From the NCBI RefSeq assembly GCF_008080435.1, contig NZ_VRKN01000003.1, positions 496,001-560,000 on the forward strand: a stretch of 64,000 nucleotides of DNA, given 5' to 3'. How positions within the stretch are numbered: position 1 is the first letter of the stretch; every line of letters starts with the position of its first letter. Origin of the DNA: Enterobacter asburiae. Lineage in GTDB: Bacteria; Pseudomonadota; Gammaproteobacteria; Enterobacterales; Enterobacteriaceae. The notes under the pieces were generated by a model. The model had not been told where the DNA came from. It saw nothing but the letters and a program-made list of their open reading frames with translations, and ran no database searches. The position numbers and the translations under genes were made by a program. Below, piece after piece: positions 1-9,941 of the stretch.

Positions 1-1
1 G

Positions 2-553
2 GTGGGTATCGGCCAGGGCTACTGGACGGCGACGCCGATTCAGATGAACAAAGCCATGATGATCCTCATCAATGACGGCGTGGTAAAAGTGCCTCACCTG
101 CTACAGAGTACGGTTGAAGACGGTAAAAAAGTGCCGTGGAACCAACCGCACGAGGCTCCGGTGGGTGACATTCATTCCGGCTTCTGGGAAATTGCGAAAG
201 ACGGTATGTACGGCGTGGCAAACCGTCCGAACGGTACCGCGCATAAGTACTTCACCGGTACGCCGTACAAAGTGGCCGCGAAATCCGGTACTGCACAGGT
301 GTTTGGTCTGAAAGCCAACGAAACCTATAACGCGCACCGCATTGCTGAACGTCTGCGTGACCATAAGCTGATGACGGCGTTTGCCCCTTATGATAACCCG
401 CAGGTCGCGGTGGCGATGATTCTGGAGAACGGCGGTGCCGGGCCAGCTGTAGGGACCATCATGCGCCAGATCCTTGACCACATTATGCTGGGTGATAACA
501 ACACCGAACTGCCGGCTGAAAACCCGGCCGCCGCTGCGGCGGAGGACCAATAA
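2..553 (+). CDS. mrdA: Penicillin-binding protein 2, C-terminal part (5' end outside window)
   Basis: This is the C-terminal 183 codons of the elongasome transpeptidase PBP2, which cross-links new peptidoglycan during cylindrical growth. The reading frame is already open at base 2, so the true start lies upstream of the window. The active-site KSGT box (the family's third motif) is visible at fragment residues 94-97, followed by GTAQVFGL. The C-terminus is alanine-rich, as is usual for this protein. The stop lies two bases before mrdB, consistent with the rodA/mrd operon, in which PBP2 works with the SEDS polymerase RodA. The serine nucleophile motif is not in the window. Confidence 0.95.
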   Translation: MGIGQGYWTATPIQMNKAMMILINDGVVKVPHLLQSTVEDGKKVPWNQPHEAPVGDIHSGFWEIAKDGMYGVANRPNGTAHKYFTGTPYKVAAKSGTAQVFGLKANETYNAHRIAERLRDHKLMTAFAPYDNPQVAVAMILENGGAGPAVGTIMRQILDHIMLGDNNTELPAENPAAAAAEDQ

Positions 554-555
554 TC

Positions 556-1668
556 ATGACGGATAATCCAAATAAAAAATCGCTGTGGGACAAAATCCAC
601 ATCGACCCAGCCATGCTGCTGATCCTGCTGGCTCTGCTGGTTTACAGCGCCCTGGTTATCTGGAGCGCCAGCGGCCAGGACATCGGCATGATGGAGCGCA
701 AAATCGGCCAGATCGCCATGGGTCTGATCATTATGGTGGTGATGGCGCAAATCCCGCCGCGCGTCTATGAAGGCTGGGCGCCCTACCTCTACATTTTCTG
801 TATTATTTTGCTGGTTGCGGTAGATGCGTTTGGCGCCATTTCAAAAGGGGCGCAGCGCTGGCTGGATCTGGGCGTTGTCCGCTTCCAGCCTTCGGAAATT
901 GCCAAAATCGCCGTTCCATTGATGGTCGCTCGCTTTATCAACCGCGACGTCTGTCCGCCATCTCTGAAAAATACCGCCATCGCGCTGGTGCTGATTTTCC
1001 TGCCGACGCTGCTGGTTGCGGCGCAGCCTGACCTTGGCACCTCAATCCTTATCGCCCTTTCCGGCCTGTTTGTCCTTTTCCTGTCGGGACTGAGCTGGCG
1101 TCTGATTGGTATCGCGGTAGTGCTGATTGCGGCGTTCATTCCTATCCTCTGGTTCTTCCTGATGCATGATTACCAGCGCCAGCGCGTTATGATGCTGCTC
1201 GATCCGGAAACCGATCCGCTGGGCGCGGGCTATCATATTATTCAGTCCAAGATTGCGATTGGCTCCGGCGGGCTACGCGGTAAAGGCTGGCTGCACGGCA
1301 CGCAGTCGCAGCTGGAATTTTTACCGGAACGCCACACCGACTTTATCTTTGCCGTACTGGCGGAAGAGTTGGGGCTGGTCGGCATCTTAATTTTGCTGGC
1401 GCTGTACGTACTGCTGATCATGCGGGGATTGTGGATTGCAGCGCGCGCACAAACCACGTTTGGTCGCGTCATGGCGGGCGGGTTAATGCTGATTTTATTC
1501 GTTTATGTCTTCGTAAATATTGGTATGGTGAGTGGTATTCTGCCGGTGGTAGGCGTACCGCTGCCGCTGGTGAGTTACGGAGGCTCGGCACTGATCGTGT
1601 TGATGGCCGGGTTTGGTATCGTGATGTCGATCCATACCCACAGAAAAATGTTGTCAAAAAGCGTATAA
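556..1668 (+). CDS. mrdB: Peptidoglycan glycosyltransferase RodA (SEDS family)
   Basis: RodA polymerises glycan strands from lipid II in the elongasome. The 370-residue product has about ten hydrophobic membrane segments. It has the SEDS-type motifs around WLDLG (residues near 97), the QPSEIAK motif, AAQPDLGTS, and the C-terminal [13 protein letters not shown] motif, which are family signatures. The length matches E. coli RodA. It begins two bases after the mrdA stop, so the two are almost certainly co-transcribed and perhaps translationally coupled. Nothing is unusual in the sequence. Confidence 0.97.
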   Translation: MTDNPNKKSLWDKIHIDPAMLLILLALLVYSALVIWSASGQDIGMMERKIGQIAMGLIIMVVMAQIPPRVYEGWAPYLYIFCIILLVAVDAFGAISKGAQRWLDLGVVRFQPSEIAKIAVPLMVARFINRDVCPPSLKNTAIALVLIFLPTLLVAAQPDLGTSILIALSGLFVLFLSGLSWRLIGIAVVLIAAFIPILWFFLMHDYQRQRVMMLLDPETDPLGAGYHIIQSKIAIGSGGLRGKGWLHGTQSQLEFLPERHTDFIFAVLAEELGLVGILILLALYVLLIMRGLWIAARAQTTFGRVMAGGLMLILFVYVFVNIGMVSGILPVVGVPLPLVSYGGSALIVLMAGFGIVMSIHTHRKMLSKSV

Positions 1669-1684
1669 AAATAAGGGGATCGGA

Positions 1685-2797
1685 ATGCGTAAGCAGTGGC
1701 TGGGGATCTGCATCGCGGCAAGTTTACTTGCAGCCTGCACAAGTGATGATGGTCAGCAACAGGCAACCGTCGCGCCGCCGCAGCCTGCGGTATGTAATGG
1801 CCCGATCGTTGAAATCAGCGGAGCCGATCCCGTTTATGAACCGCTGAATGCCAGTGCCAATCAGGATTACGAGCGCGACGGCAAAAGCTACAAAATTGTT
1901 CAGGATCCTTCCCGTTTCAGTCAGGCGGGCTTTGCCGCCATTTATGATGCCGAGCCAGGCAGTAACCTGACGGCTTCCGGGGAAGCGTTCGACCCAATGC
2001 AACTGACGGCGGCACACCCAACGCTGCCGATTCCGAGCTACGCCCGTATCACCAACCTGGCAAATGGCCGGATGATCGTCGTGCGTATCAACGACCGCGG
2101 CCCCTACGGGAATGACCGGGTGATTTCCCTGTCGCGCGCGTCTGCCGATCGCCTGAATACGTCGAACAACACCAAAGTCCGTATTGACCCGATTATCGTC
2201 GCGCAGGATGGTTCGCTCTCCGGGCCGGGTACCGCGTGTACGACGGTGGCAAAACAGACCTATGCCCTTCCTGACCGCCCAAATCTTGACGGCGGAATGG
2301 GAAGCGTCTCGTCTCCGGCAGAGCCTGCTCAGCCGGGGGGAGAAATACGCCCGATCAGCAATGACACGCTGCAAAGCGAGGACGCTACCGGCGCGCCGGT
2401 AAAGAGTAGCGGCTTTCTTGGCGCACCGACGACCTTAGCCTCGGGCGTGCTGGAAGGCAGTGAACCGACTCCGGCCCCTGCTCCCGTTGCTGCGCCAGCG
2501 ACCCAGCCGGCTCCCGTAACGGCACCAGCAGCCACGCAAAGTGCGGCGGTAGCGGCTCCGGCAGCGGCCAGCGGCAGCTATGTGGTTCAGGTAGGCGCAG
2601 TGAGCGATCAGGCCCGAGCCAAACAGTATCAACAGCGTCTCAGCCAGCAGTTTGGCGTACCAGGACGCGTTGAGCAGAACGGCGCGGTCTGGCGCATTCA
2701 GATGGGGCCGTTTGCCAGCAAATCGCAGGCAGCATCCCTGCAGCAGCGTCTGCAGAATGAAGCTCAACTTCAGTCATTTATCGCTGCTGCGAAATAA
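1685..2797 (+). CDS. rlpA: Septal-ring lytic transglycosylase lipoprotein RlpA
   Basis: RlpA is an outer-membrane lipoprotein that binds, and in some species cleaves, denuded glycan strands at the division site. The N-terminus is a lipoprotein signal with lipobox LLAAC and the lipidated cysteine at residue 18. A double-psi beta-barrel domain follows at about residues 75-165, containing SGEAFDP and the DRGPYGNDR motif. A long proline/alanine linker (about 205-295) leads to a C-terminal SPOR domain (about 297-370, starting YVVQVGAVSD), which binds naked glycan. It lies 16 bases downstream of mrdB. E. coli RlpA lacks clear enzymatic activity, so I claim the role only at family level. Confidence 0.95.
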   Translation: MRKQWLGICIAASLLAACTSDDGQQQATVAPPQPAVCNGPIVEISGADPVYEPLNASANQDYERDGKSYKIVQDPSRFSQAGFAAIYDAEPGSNLTASGEAFDPMQLTAAHPTLPIPSYARITNLANGRMIVVRINDRGPYGNDRVISLSRASADRLNTSNNTKVRIDPIIVAQDGSLSGPGTACTTVAKQTYALPDRPNLDGGMGSVSSPAEPAQPGGEIRPISNDTLQSEDATGAPVKSSGFLGAPTTLASGVLEGSEPTPAPAPVAAPATQPAPVTAPAATQSAAVAAPAAASGSYVVQVGAVSDQARAKQYQQRLSQQFGVPGRVEQNGAVWRIQMGPFASKSQAASLQQRLQNEAQLQSFIAAAK

Positions 2798-2936
2798 TGA
2801 ACCGGCGGTATCCGAATTGTCAGTTAGTGTAAAACACATTCACAAACTCATGCTTAAAGTCGGATGCCTGCCTGAATAGCATTTGCTATAGTAAGGCACT
2901 TTTTTTAATTCCATCACGGATGTCGTAGTTCTGACC

Positions 2937-4148
2937 ATGAAGACCACTTTTTCTGCTCGTTTTGTGCAGCGCATGGCGCTGACCACGGCCCTTTGCGCTG
3001 CTGCGCTCTCTGCAGCTCACGCTGATGACCTGAATATCAAGACCATGATCCCTGGCGTTCCGCAAATCGACGCGGAATCCTACATCCTGATCGATTACAA
3101 CTCTGGCAAAGTGCTGGCAGAACAGAATGCCGATGCCCGCCGTGACCCGGCCAGCCTGACCAAGATGATGACCAGCTACGTTATCGGCCAGGCGATGAAG
3201 GCAGGTAAATTCAAAGAATCGGATCTGGTCACCATCGGTAACGATGCGTGGGCAACCGGGAACCCTGTCTTCAAAGGTTCCTCTCTGATGTTCCTGAAGC
3301 CAGGCATGCAGGTTCCTGTTTCCCAACTGATTCGTGGTATCAACCTGCAGTCGGGTAACGATGCCTGCGTGGCAATGGCCGATTTCGCCGCCGGTAGTCA
3401 GGATGCCTTCGTAGGTCTGATGAACAGCTATGTTACCGCGCTGGGTCTGAAAAACAGCCATTTCCAGACCGTACACGGCCTGGACGCAGACGGTCAGTAC
3501 AGCTCCGCACGTGATATGGCCCTGATTGGTCAAGCGCTGATCCGCGATGTACCTAATGAATACTCTATCTATAAAGAGAAAGAGTTCACCTTCAACGGTA
3601 TTCGTCAGACCAACCGTAACGGTCTGCTGTGGGATAACAGCCTGAACGTTGACGGTATTAAAACTGGCCACACAGACAAAGCGGGCTACAACCTGGTGGC
3701 CTCTGCCACTGAAGGTCAGATGCGTCTGATCTCTGCCGTGATGGGCGGCCGCACCTTTAAAGGTCGTGAAACAGAAAGCAAGAAACTGCTGACCTGGGGC
3801 TTCCGTTTCTTCGAAACCGTGAATCCACTGAAAGCAGGCAAAGAATTTGCGTCTGAACCCGTCTGGTTCGGCGACAACGACCGTGCTTCTCTCGGCGTTG
3901 ATAAAGACCTCTACCTGACCATTCCGCGCGGTCGTATGAAGGATCTGAAAGCCAGCTACGTACTGAACAGCACCGAGCTGCATGCCCCACTGCAGAAAAA
4001 CCAGGTGGTGGGCACGATCAACTTCCAGCTGGATGGAAAAACAATCGATCAGCGTCCGCTGGTTGTCCTGCAAGAAATTCCTGAAGGCAATTTCTTCGGC
4101 AAAATCATTGATTACATTAAATTGATGTTCCATCACTGGTTTGGTTAA
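2937..4148 (+). CDS. dacA: D-alanyl-D-alanine carboxypeptidase PBP5
   Basis: PBP5 removes the terminal D-alanine from pentapeptide stems and helps keep cell shape regular. The signal peptide is predicted to end at AHA-DD (about residue 29). All three catalytic motifs of the family are present: S73-L-T-K76, S139-G-N141 and K242-T-G244. The protein ends in an amphipathic helix (about residues 385-403, [15 protein letters not shown]) that anchors PBP5 to the outer face of the inner membrane. The length is 403 residues, the same as E. coli PBP5. The gene is followed by a strong hairpin terminator. Confidence 0.98.
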   Translation: MKTTFSARFVQRMALTTALCAAALSAAHADDLNIKTMIPGVPQIDAESYILIDYNSGKVLAEQNADARRDPASLTKMMTSYVIGQAMKAGKFKESDLVTIGNDAWATGNPVFKGSSLMFLKPGMQVPVSQLIRGINLQSGNDACVAMADFAAGSQDAFVGLMNSYVTALGLKNSHFQTVHGLDADGQYSSARDMALIGQALIRDVPNEYSIYKEKEFTFNGIRQTNRNGLLWDNSLNVDGIKTGHTDKAGYNLVASATEGQMRLISAVMGGRTFKGRETESKKLLTWGFRFFETVNPLKAGKEFASEPVWFGDNDRASLGVDKDLYLTIPRGRMKDLKASYVLNSTELHAPLQKNQVVGTINFQLDGKTIDQRPLVVLQEIPEGNFFGKIIDYIKLMFHHWFG

Positions 4149-4199
4149 AAATTGAACACTTGAAAGTGTGATTTTGATCCCCATATACTAAGTATCCTG

Positions 4200-4234
4200 A
4201 TAACTCCCACCTGACGTGGGAGTTATTATTTTTT
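4200..4234 (+). terminator. Rho-independent terminator after dacA
   Basis: An 11-bp perfect inverted repeat (ATAACTCCCAC at 4200-4210 and GTGGGAGTTAT at 4216-4226) has a 5-base loop and is followed by a T-rich run (TATTTTTT). It lies 52 bases after the dacA stop and ends 20 bases before ybeD. Confidence 0.9.
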
Positions 4235-4254
4235 GACGTTACGCCGGAGCTGAC

Positions 4255-4518
4255 ATGAAAACCAAACTTAACGAACTGCTTGAATTCCCTACCTCATTTA
4301 CCTACAAAGTAATGGGTCTGGCGAAACCTGAGCTGGTTGATCAGGTGGTTGAAGTGGTACAGCGCCATGCGCCGGGTGACTACTCTCCGTCAGTAAAACC
4401 AAGCAGCAAGGGCAACTACCACTCGGTTTCTATTACCATCACTGCGACACACATTGAGCAGGTGGAAACGCTGTACGAAGAGCTCGGCAATATCGAAATT
4501 GTTCGTATGGTGCTGTAG
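4255..4518 (+). CDS. ybeD: YbeD family protein (DUF493)
   Basis: This is a conserved 87-residue protein, the same length and neighbourhood (dacA-ybeD-lipB) as E. coli YbeD. The sequence suits a small ACT-like alpha/beta fold: [20 protein letters not shown], a central YHSVSITI strand, and a C-terminal NIEIVRMVL strand. An ACT-like fold is known for the family. The fold points to a possible ligand-sensing or allosteric role, sometimes linked to lipoate metabolism because of its position, but the function is not established. It is probably transcribed from its own promoter, since a terminator precedes it. Confidence 0.93.
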   Translation: MKTKLNELLEFPTSFTYKVMGLAKPELVDQVVEVVQRHAPGDYSPSVKPSSKGNYHSVSITITATHIEQVETLYEELGNIEIVRMVL

Positions 4519-4527
4519 TCCCTTTGC

Positions 4528-4551
4528 GGTTACCCGGTTTGCCGGGTAACC
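4528..4551. repeat. Perfect hairpin between ybeD and lipB
   Basis: A perfect 10-bp inverted repeat (GGTTACCCGG at 4528-4537, CCGGGTAACC at 4542-4551) has a 4-base loop. No T-run follows on either strand, so it is better seen as an RNA processing or stabilising hairpin than as a standard terminator. Confidence 0.6.
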
Positions 4552-4612
4552 CCTCTCCCCGCTGTGATATACTCCCCCACACCTTTAGTCCCTCGTCTTC
4601 GGAGACGCAGTT

Positions 4613-5254
4613 TTGTATCAGGATAAAATTCTGGTCCGTCACCTCGGGCTGCAACCTTATGAGCCTGTCTCCCAGGCTATGCATGATTTCACCGATTCAC
4701 GCGATGACAGCACTCCAGATGAAATCTGGCTGGTCGAACACCTGCCGGTATTTACGCAGGGTCAGGCGGGTAAAGCAGAACATCTATTAATGACGGGAGA
4801 TATCCCGGTTATCCAGAGCGATCGAGGCGGTCAGGTGACTTATCATGGGCCCGGGCAGCAGGTGATGTACGTCCTGCTAAATCTGAAACGCAGAAAGCTG
4901 GGCGTGCGTGAACTGGTTACCTTGCTGGAACAAACTGTCGTCAACACGCTGGCGGAATATGGTATTGACGCGCATCCACGCGCCGATGCGCCGGGCGTCT
5001 ACGTTGGGGAAATGAAGATCTGCTCTCTGGGGTTGCGTATTCGTAAAGGCTGCTCATTCCATGGCCTGGCCTTGAATATTAATATGGATCTCGCGCCTTT
5101 CCAGCGCATAAACCCCTGCGGCTACGCTGGCATGGAAATGACGCAAATGCGCCAGTGGATAGAAACCGCTACGCCAGAAAACATTCGTCCCGTGCTTTTG
5201 AAGAACGTGTTAGCACTACTTAACAATCCACCACACGAATATATCCCTGCTTAA
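4613..5254 (+). CDS. lipB: Octanoyl-[acyl-carrier-protein]:protein octanoyltransferase LipB
   Basis: LipB moves the octanoyl group from acyl-ACP to lipoyl domains, the first step of endogenous lipoate synthesis; LipA, encoded downstream, then inserts sulfur. The start is TTG (residues [12 protein letters not shown]), matching E. coli LipB in both start codon type and N-terminal sequence. The catalytic lysine lies in [10 protein letters not shown] and the catalytic cysteine in NPCGYAGME, the expected Lys/Cys pair. The [12 protein letters not shown] substrate-binding motif is intact. Product length is 213 residues. Confidence 0.97.
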   Translation: MYQDKILVRHLGLQPYEPVSQAMHDFTDSRDDSTPDEIWLVEHLPVFTQGQAGKAEHLLMTGDIPVIQSDRGGQVTYHGPGQQVMYVLLNLKRRKLGVRELVTLLEQTVVNTLAEYGIDAHPRADAPGVYVGEMKICSLGLRIRKGCSFHGLALNINMDLAPFQRINPCGYAGMEMTQMRQWIETATPENIRPVLLKNVLALLNNPPHEYIPA

Positions 5255-5545
5255 TATATCGTACAACAGGGCTCGATAATTTGACGGGCCACTGTTTATT
5301 TACCGCTTTGGCACTTTACAATAATCCACAGATTCTATATTTTCGAAGCGCCCGAATATTACCGCTACATATTATTTAGCCTCCAGCACGCACGGCAAAC
5401 ACGGCATAAGTAACGTGAGCAATTATCACACAACTGTTTGCTTTTGATAAACAAGTGAAACAAAACCAACACTTTACGAATCTCTACAAGCATAATAAAT
5501 AAATTCAACTATCATTCATATTGTGAATGTATACGGAGTGAAAGC
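5255..5545. other. AT-rich intergenic region lipB-ybeF
   Basis: This is 291 bases of AT-rich sequence between lipB and the LysR-type gene. No convincing open reading frame or strong hairpin was found. It probably holds the promoter and any autoregulatory site of the LysR gene, including an inverted ATTCATATTGTGAAT (5513-5527) just upstream of the start codon. Confidence 0.5.
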
Positions 5546-6499
5546 GTGGAGTATAATAATTTACCAGCCAAACGACTGAATGAACCTGGTGGCGAAGACA
5601 AGCCGCAAATTTTTCGGACTTTACGTAATATTGATCTCAATTTACTGACTATTTTTGAGGCAGTATATGTCCATAAGGGTATCGTTAACGCTGCGAAAAT
5701 TCTTAATCTCACGCCATCAGCAATAAGCCAGTCAATCCAAAAGCTACGCGCTATATTTCCTGACCCGTTATTTATCCGTAAGGGCCAGGGGGTAACGCCG
5801 ACGGCTTACGCCACGCATCTCCACGAGTACATCAGCCAGGGGCTGGAGTCGATTCTGGGGGCTCTGGATTTAACCGGGAGCTATGATAAGCAAAGAACCA
5901 TCACCATCGGCTGTTCCCCTTCTGTGGGTGTGCTGGTGATGCCGGCGATCTTCCAGGCCGTGAAAGAGCATGCTCCGCAGCTCCTGCTTCGCAATGTGCC
6001 TCTCAATGAACCTGACATTCAGCTTGCCCAGTTCCAGACGGACCTGATTATTGAAAGCGGCAGCTTCAGTGCCCGAGCGCTGGGGCAAAATGTGCTCTAT
6101 GCAGATAACCTGGTGCTGGTTTGCCGGCAGCAGCATCCGGTTCTCAACGAACCGCTGACCATCGAAAACCTGCGCAATTACGACCACTCGTCTTTCATGA
6201 CCGAAGGGCAGTCTAACCATGCACTTCGTCAGCGTATTGATGAAATTTTCCCGGAACGTCAGATCAGCTTCAGCAGTTACAATATGTTCACCACCGCGTC
6301 ACTGATCGGCAGCAGCGACATGCTGTGTGTTATGCCATCACGCCTGTACAGCCTGCTCCGAAAATGCTGGCCGCTGGAAAGCATACCGCTCAGTCAGCTT
6401 AATGCGGAATCTATTGAGATTTCACTGCATTACAACAAGCTGAGTTTGCGCGATCCGGTCCTGGAAAACGTCATCCGCATTATCCGTCAGGCCTTCTGA
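5546..6499 (+). CDS. ybeF: LysR-family transcriptional regulator YbeF
   Basis: This 317-residue LysR-type regulator has an N-terminal winged HTH (about residues 28-90; core AAKILNLTPSAISQSIQKLR) and a C-terminal effector-binding domain. It lies between lipB and lipA, as ybeF does in E. coli, and the central residues align well with YbeF. The GTG start at 5546 is chosen because the frame is closed shortly upstream; a shorter start near FRTLRNIDLNLL is possible. Its target genes and ligand are unknown. It resembles YbdO, encoded later in this window, in the HTH region, so the two may be paralogues. Confidence 0.9.
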   Translation: MEYNNLPAKRLNEPGGEDKPQIFRTLRNIDLNLLTIFEAVYVHKGIVNAAKILNLTPSAISQSIQKLRAIFPDPLFIRKGQGVTPTAYATHLHEYISQGLESILGALDLTGSYDKQRTITIGCSPSVGVLVMPAIFQAVKEHAPQLLLRNVPLNEPDIQLAQFQTDLIIESGSFSARALGQNVLYADNLVLVCRQQHPVLNEPLTIENLRNYDHSSFMTEGQSNHALRQRIDEIFPERQISFSSYNMFTTASLIGSSDMLCVMPSRLYSLLRKCWPLESIPLSQLNAESIEISLHYNKLSLRDPVLENVIRIIRQAF

Positions 6500-6706
6500 C
6501 AGGTTTAGCCAGCACAAGTCCCTGCAACAGGCAGGGCAAAAGGCACAAAACAACAACTATTTTACAAATTGGCGATCTGGCAGGCTGCTTTAACGACCGT
6601 TTCAATGATATACTGCCTGTCGTTCGTTCAAAAATAGTTGATAAATACAACATTCCCTTGAATTGAAACGCTTTCCTTCGATATTCGCAACTGGAACACG
6701 CACGCT

Positions 6707-7672
6707 ATGAGTAAACCCATTGTGATGGAACGCGGTGTTAAATACCGCGATGCCGATAAAATGGCCCTTATCCCGGTTAAAAACGTGGCTACAGAGCGCG
6801 AGGCGCTGTTAAGAAAACCGGAATGGATGAAAATCAAACTTCCGGCCGATTCTTCGCGTATCCAGGGGATCAAAGCGGCGATGCGCAAGAATGGCCTTCA
6901 CTCCGTGTGTGAAGAAGCCTCTTGTCCGAACCTTGCTGAATGTTTCAATCATGGTACCGCGACGTTTATGATTCTGGGTGCTATCTGTACCCGCCGCTGC
7001 CCGTTCTGCGATGTTGCTCATGGCCGTCCAGTCGCACCTGATGCTAACGAACCCCAGAAACTGGCGCAGACCATCGCCGACATGGCGCTGCGTTATGTGG
7101 TTATCACCTCCGTTGACCGTGACGATCTGCGTGACGGTGGTGCTCAGCACTTCGCCGACTGTATTACGGCCATTCGCGAGAAAAGCCCTAACATCAAAAT
7201 CGAGACGCTGGTACCTGACTTCCGCGGCCGTATGGACCGCGCGCTGGATATCCTGACCGCAACGCCGCCAGATGTGTTTAACCACAACCTGGAGAACGTG
7301 CCGCGTCTCTACCGTCAGGTCCGCCCGGGTGCTGACTATAACTGGTCTCTGAAACTGCTGGAGCGTTTCAAAGAAGCACATCCGCATATTCCGACCAAGT
7401 CTGGTCTGATGGTGGGTCTGGGTGAAACCAATGATGAAATCATTGAGGTGATGCGCGATCTTCGCCGCCACGGTGTGACCATGTTGACCCTGGGACAGTA
7501 TCTGCAGCCAAGCCGTCACCACCTGCCGGTACAGCGCTACGTGAGCCCGGACGAGTTCGATGAAATGAAAGCCGAAGCGATGGCGATGGGCTTCACCCAC
7601 GCAGCCTGCGGCCCATTCGTTCGCTCCTCATACCATGCCGATATGCAGGCAAAAGGCGAAGAAGTTAAATAA
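6707..7672 (+). CDS. lipA: Lipoyl synthase LipA (radical SAM)
   Basis: LipA inserts two sulfur atoms into protein-bound octanoyl groups to form lipoyl cofactors for pyruvate and 2-oxoglutarate dehydrogenases and the glycine cleavage system. Both iron-sulfur cluster motifs are present: the auxiliary-cluster motif [12 protein letters not shown] (C-x4-C-x5-C) and the radical-SAM motif CTRRCPFC (C-x3-C-x2-C). The C-terminal [11 protein letters not shown] serine motif that ligates the auxiliary cluster is also intact. The length is 321 residues, as in E. coli. A bidirectional terminator separates it from the converging tatE. Confidence 0.98.
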   Translation: MSKPIVMERGVKYRDADKMALIPVKNVATEREALLRKPEWMKIKLPADSSRIQGIKAAMRKNGLHSVCEEASCPNLAECFNHGTATFMILGAICTRRCPFCDVAHGRPVAPDANEPQKLAQTIADMALRYVVITSVDRDDLRDGGAQHFADCITAIREKSPNIKIETLVPDFRGRMDRALDILTATPPDVFNHNLENVPRLYRQVRPGADYNWSLKLLERFKEAHPHIPTKSGLMVGLGETNDEIIEVMRDLRRHGVTMLTLGQYLQPSRHHLPVQRYVSPDEFDEMKAEAMAMGFTHAACGPFVRSSYHADMQAKGEEVK

Positions 7673-7700
7673 TGCTGTAATATTCATTTACAGTAATACA

Positions 7701-7731
7701 AAAAAACCGGCCTCATGAGCCGGTTTTTTTT
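7701..7731. terminator. Bidirectional terminator between lipA and tatE
   Basis: A stem of AAAAAACCGGC (7701-7711) and GCCGGTTTTTT (7719-7729) has a 7-base loop. Runs of A before and T after allow it to serve both the rightward lipA and the leftward tatE transcripts. Confidence 0.9.
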
Positions 7732-7753
7732 CGCAAGCCCTCAGGCGTTGCTG

Positions 7754-7957
7754 TCACTCTTTGTGAGAAAGCTTGTCTGCCGGGACGTCATCCTCGGCGC
7801 TTTTCTTCGCCGCTGCATCATCGTCGTTCATCGCTTTCTTAAAGCCTTTGATGGCAGCCCCCAGGTCACCACCCAGCGTGCGTAACTTCTTGGTACCAAA
7901 CAGCAGGACGACCAGTGCGGCAACCACCAGCAGTTTGGTAATACTAATCTCACCCAT
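7754..7957 (-). CDS. tatE: Twin-arginine translocase subunit TatE
   Basis: TatE is a paralogue of TatA that takes part in moving folded proteins across the inner membrane. The 67-residue product begins [20 protein letters not shown], a single membrane helix, followed by [13 protein letters not shown], the hinge and amphipathic helix typical of TatA/E, and then a charged tail rich in D and K. Length and position (next to lipA) match E. coli TatE. Confidence 0.96.
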   Translation of the reverse strand: MGEISITKLLVVAALVVLLFGTKKLRTLGGDLGAAIKGFKKAMNDDDAAAKKSAEDDVPADKLSHKE

Positions 7958-8082
7958 AGATACCTTCTTTACTTAAAACAGGCTGCATTCAGCGCCAAAA
8001 CCTGATTGTATTAACGGTCATTTAGCGCGTGCACACAATAGCAATCTGTAACAAGGTGAATCAAGCATTGTTGAAAAAAACA

Positions 8083-8871
8083 TCACAATAATTGCGGTGG
8101 CGCAAACCGACGATTGCGAAGAACGGGTAATTGCTGACGCGCAAGCGCAATTCTTTCTAAGTTTATCTCCGCCACCAGCAAATGCGGGGCTTCAGCAGCA
8201 GCGGCGATCGTCACCCCCAGCGGATCAACCACTCTGCTTTGCCCGATGTTTTTCGAGCCGCATTCCCCTGCGGCAACGACATAGCAGGTTGTATCCAGCG
8301 CGCGTGCCGCAAGCAGCGTTGCCCAGTGGTGCTCTTTTAACGACCCTCTGACCCACGCAGCAGGCAGTACCAGTACGTCCGCACCCTGCAACGCCAGATG
8401 GAGCGCCAGCTCGGGAAAACGCAGGTCATAGCACGTCATCAACCCGATCTTAAATCCATCAATCTCCAGCAGCGGTGGGATACCGTCTCCGGGGTCAACG
8501 CGACGCGACTCCTGAATGCTGAACGCATCATAGAGATGAAGCTTCGCGTAACGTGCGACAATGGCTCCGCCACGGATAGCCACAAGCGTATTGACTGCTC
8601 TACCCGGCGTTGAGGGAACATGGATCGTTAAGATCGTCGTCATCGTATTGCCCACGCTCTGGGCAAGCAGTTGCTGTAAAAATTCGCCGTCCAGCGGCTG
8701 CGCGGACTTCACGGATAAATCCGGATCATTATCATCCCTGGCCAACAGCGCCTCAGGGAGAACCAGCAGCGACGCGCCTTTCTGCCGGGCCTGCATCATC
8801 AGGTTGACGCACGTGAGCGCATTTTCATGCCAGTCAGGCGTGACCACAAATTGTCCTACCGCAACATACAT
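8083..8871 (-). CDS. ybeM: Nitrilase-family amidase YbeM (deaminated glutathione amidase)
   Basis: This 262-residue protein belongs to the carbon-nitrogen hydrolase (nitrilase) family. The catalytic triad is visible: Glu in LPEALL, Lys in KLHLYD, and Cys in [12 protein letters not shown]. coli YbeM and its mammalian relative Nit1 hydrolyse deaminated glutathione, a metabolite-repair role. The start at 8871 ([10 protein letters not shown]) is chosen because homologues begin there and the 17 upstream codons (MMCKRSEF...) look unlike coding sequence. The gene is intact here, whereas it is disrupted in E. coli K-12. It is transcribed away from crcB. Confidence 0.92.
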   Translation of the reverse strand: MYVAVGQFVVTPDWHENALTCVNLMMQARQKGASLLVLPEALLARDDNDPDLSVKSAQPLDGEFLQQLLAQSVGNTMTTILTIHVPSTPGRAVNTLVAIRGGAIVARYAKLHLYDAFSIQESRRVDPGDGIPPLLEIDGFKIGLMTCYDLRFPELALHLALQGADVLVLPAAWVRGSLKEHHWATLLAARALDTTCYVVAAGECGSKNIGQSRVVDPLGVTIAAAAEAPHLLVAEINLERIALARQQLPVLRNRRFAPPQLL

Positions 8872-8938
8872 ATTTGTCCCCTCATTATAAACGGCGTTAA
8901 ACTCGCTTCTCTTACACATCAAATAGCAGGTATTTAGC

Positions 8939-9322
8939 GTGTTACAACTACTTTTAGCCGTTTTTATTGGTGGGGGAACGGGTAGCGTTGCGCGATGGTT
9001 TCTGAGTATGCGGTTTAACCCACTGCATCAGGCGATTCCCATGGGGACGCTTGCCGCTAACCTGATTGGTGCCTTTATCATCGGCATGGGGCTGGCCTGG
9101 TTTAACCGAATGACGCACATCGACCCGATGTGGAAGGTCCTGATTACGACGGGTTTCTGCGGCGGGTTAACCACCTTCTCGACGTTCTCTGCAGAAGTGG
9201 TATTTCTCTTTCAGGAAGGCCGTATCGGCTGGGCGCTGATGAATATCGCGATTAACATGCTCGGCTCCTTTGCGATGACGGGGATCGCATTTTGGCTATT
9301 TTCCTCCGCAAGCGCGCATTAA
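8939..9322 (+). CDS. crcB: Fluoride ion channel CrcB/FluC
   Basis: CrcB forms a dual-topology dimeric channel that lets fluoride leave the cell. The 127-residue product has four membrane helices and the family motifs [21 protein letters not shown](I/M), and [13 protein letters not shown]. The start is GTG ([12 protein letters not shown]), matching E. coli CrcB. It sits between ybeM (divergent) and cspE, as in E. coli. I saw no clear fluoride riboswitch in the 67 bases upstream. Confidence 0.97.
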   Translation: MLQLLLAVFIGGGTGSVARWFLSMRFNPLHQAIPMGTLAANLIGAFIIGMGLAWFNRMTHIDPMWKVLITTGFCGGLTTFSTFSAEVVFLFQEGRIGWALMNIAINMLGSFAMTGIAFWLFSSASAH

Positions 9323-9393
9323 CCGTCGAACCGTTAATGTTGGCTTAATTTTTCTCTGTCACTCTGAATGCAATACTGAACGAGGGTGACAGA

Positions 9394-9480
9394 ATGAAAC
9401 AGAGTCTGATGAGCGCAGGAATGGTGTTGTTGAGCGTGCTGATCGTTGCCAGCTTCCTGAAAATGTATCTGCTTGGCTGA
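9394..9480 (+). CDS. Small single-helix membrane protein, unnamed
   Basis: This 28-codon frame begins with ATG at 9394, and GAGGGTGACAGA lies just upstream as a possible ribosome-binding site. The predicted product, MKQSLMSAGMVLLSVLIVAS then FLKMYLLG, is one hydrophobic helix with a short positively charged N-terminus. It follows crcB by 71 bases and ends 13 bases before the cspE terminator. I do not recognise a named homologue. Its ribosome site and clean single-helix composition make it a plausible small membrane protein, but there is no proof of expression. Confidence 0.5.
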   Translation: MKQSLMSAGMVLLSVLIVASFLKMYLLG

Positions 9481-9492
9481 TTCAAAACGAAA

Positions 9493-9517
9493 AAAACCCG
9501 CTCAGTGAGCGGGTTTT
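9493..9517 (-). terminator. Rho-independent terminator of cspE
   Basis: The stem AAAACCCGCTC (9493-9503) and GAGCGGGTTTT (9507-9517) has a 3-base loop. Read on the minus strand it ends in a run of seven or more T, so it mainly stops the leftward cspE transcript. The four T on the plus strand may also serve the small gene at 9394. Confidence 0.9.
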
Positions 9518-9541
9518 GAAATTCTTGCTGACGCGTCTGAA

Positions 9542-9751
9542 TTACAGAGCGATTACGTTAGCAGCAGAAGGGCCTTTGGCACCGTTAGTGATTTCGAACT
9601 CTACACGCTGACCTTCAGCCAGAGTTTTGAAACCATTAGACTGGATTGCAGAGAAGTGTACGAACACGTCTTTGCTGCCATCTTCAGGAGTAATGAAACC
9701 GAATCCTTTGGACTCATTAAACCACTTAACGTTACCTTTAATCTTAGACAT
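9542..9751 (-). CDS. cspE: Cold-shock-like protein CspE
   Basis: CspE is a 69-residue nucleic-acid-binding protein that melts RNA structure and acts as a transcription antiterminator; in E. coli it is expressed at normal temperature. The RNA-binding motifs KGFGFI (RNP1) and VFVHF (RNP2) are both present. The start at 9751 ([19 protein letters not shown]) is chosen over an upstream ATG at 9781 because all family members begin there. The neighbours crcB and pagP match the E. coli order. Confidence 0.97.
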   Translation of the reverse strand: MSKIKGNVKWFNESKGFGFITPEDGSKDVFVHFSAIQSNGFKTLAEGQRVEFEITNGAKGPSAANVIAL

Positions 9752-9941
9752 CAAAATTACCTTTACATTAAAAAACGACACAAATGCTGTGTCGGTTATC
9801 AGTACATCAATTGTGGGACCTTTTGTCCAGCGGATCTTTGATAAAAAGTGACTAAAGTCGCGTTAATTTTCACTGACAGATTTTTATCGCTTATGAATCA
9901 ACGTCTGCGCGTTTTTTCACCAGCATGTCACGTTTTGTCAG

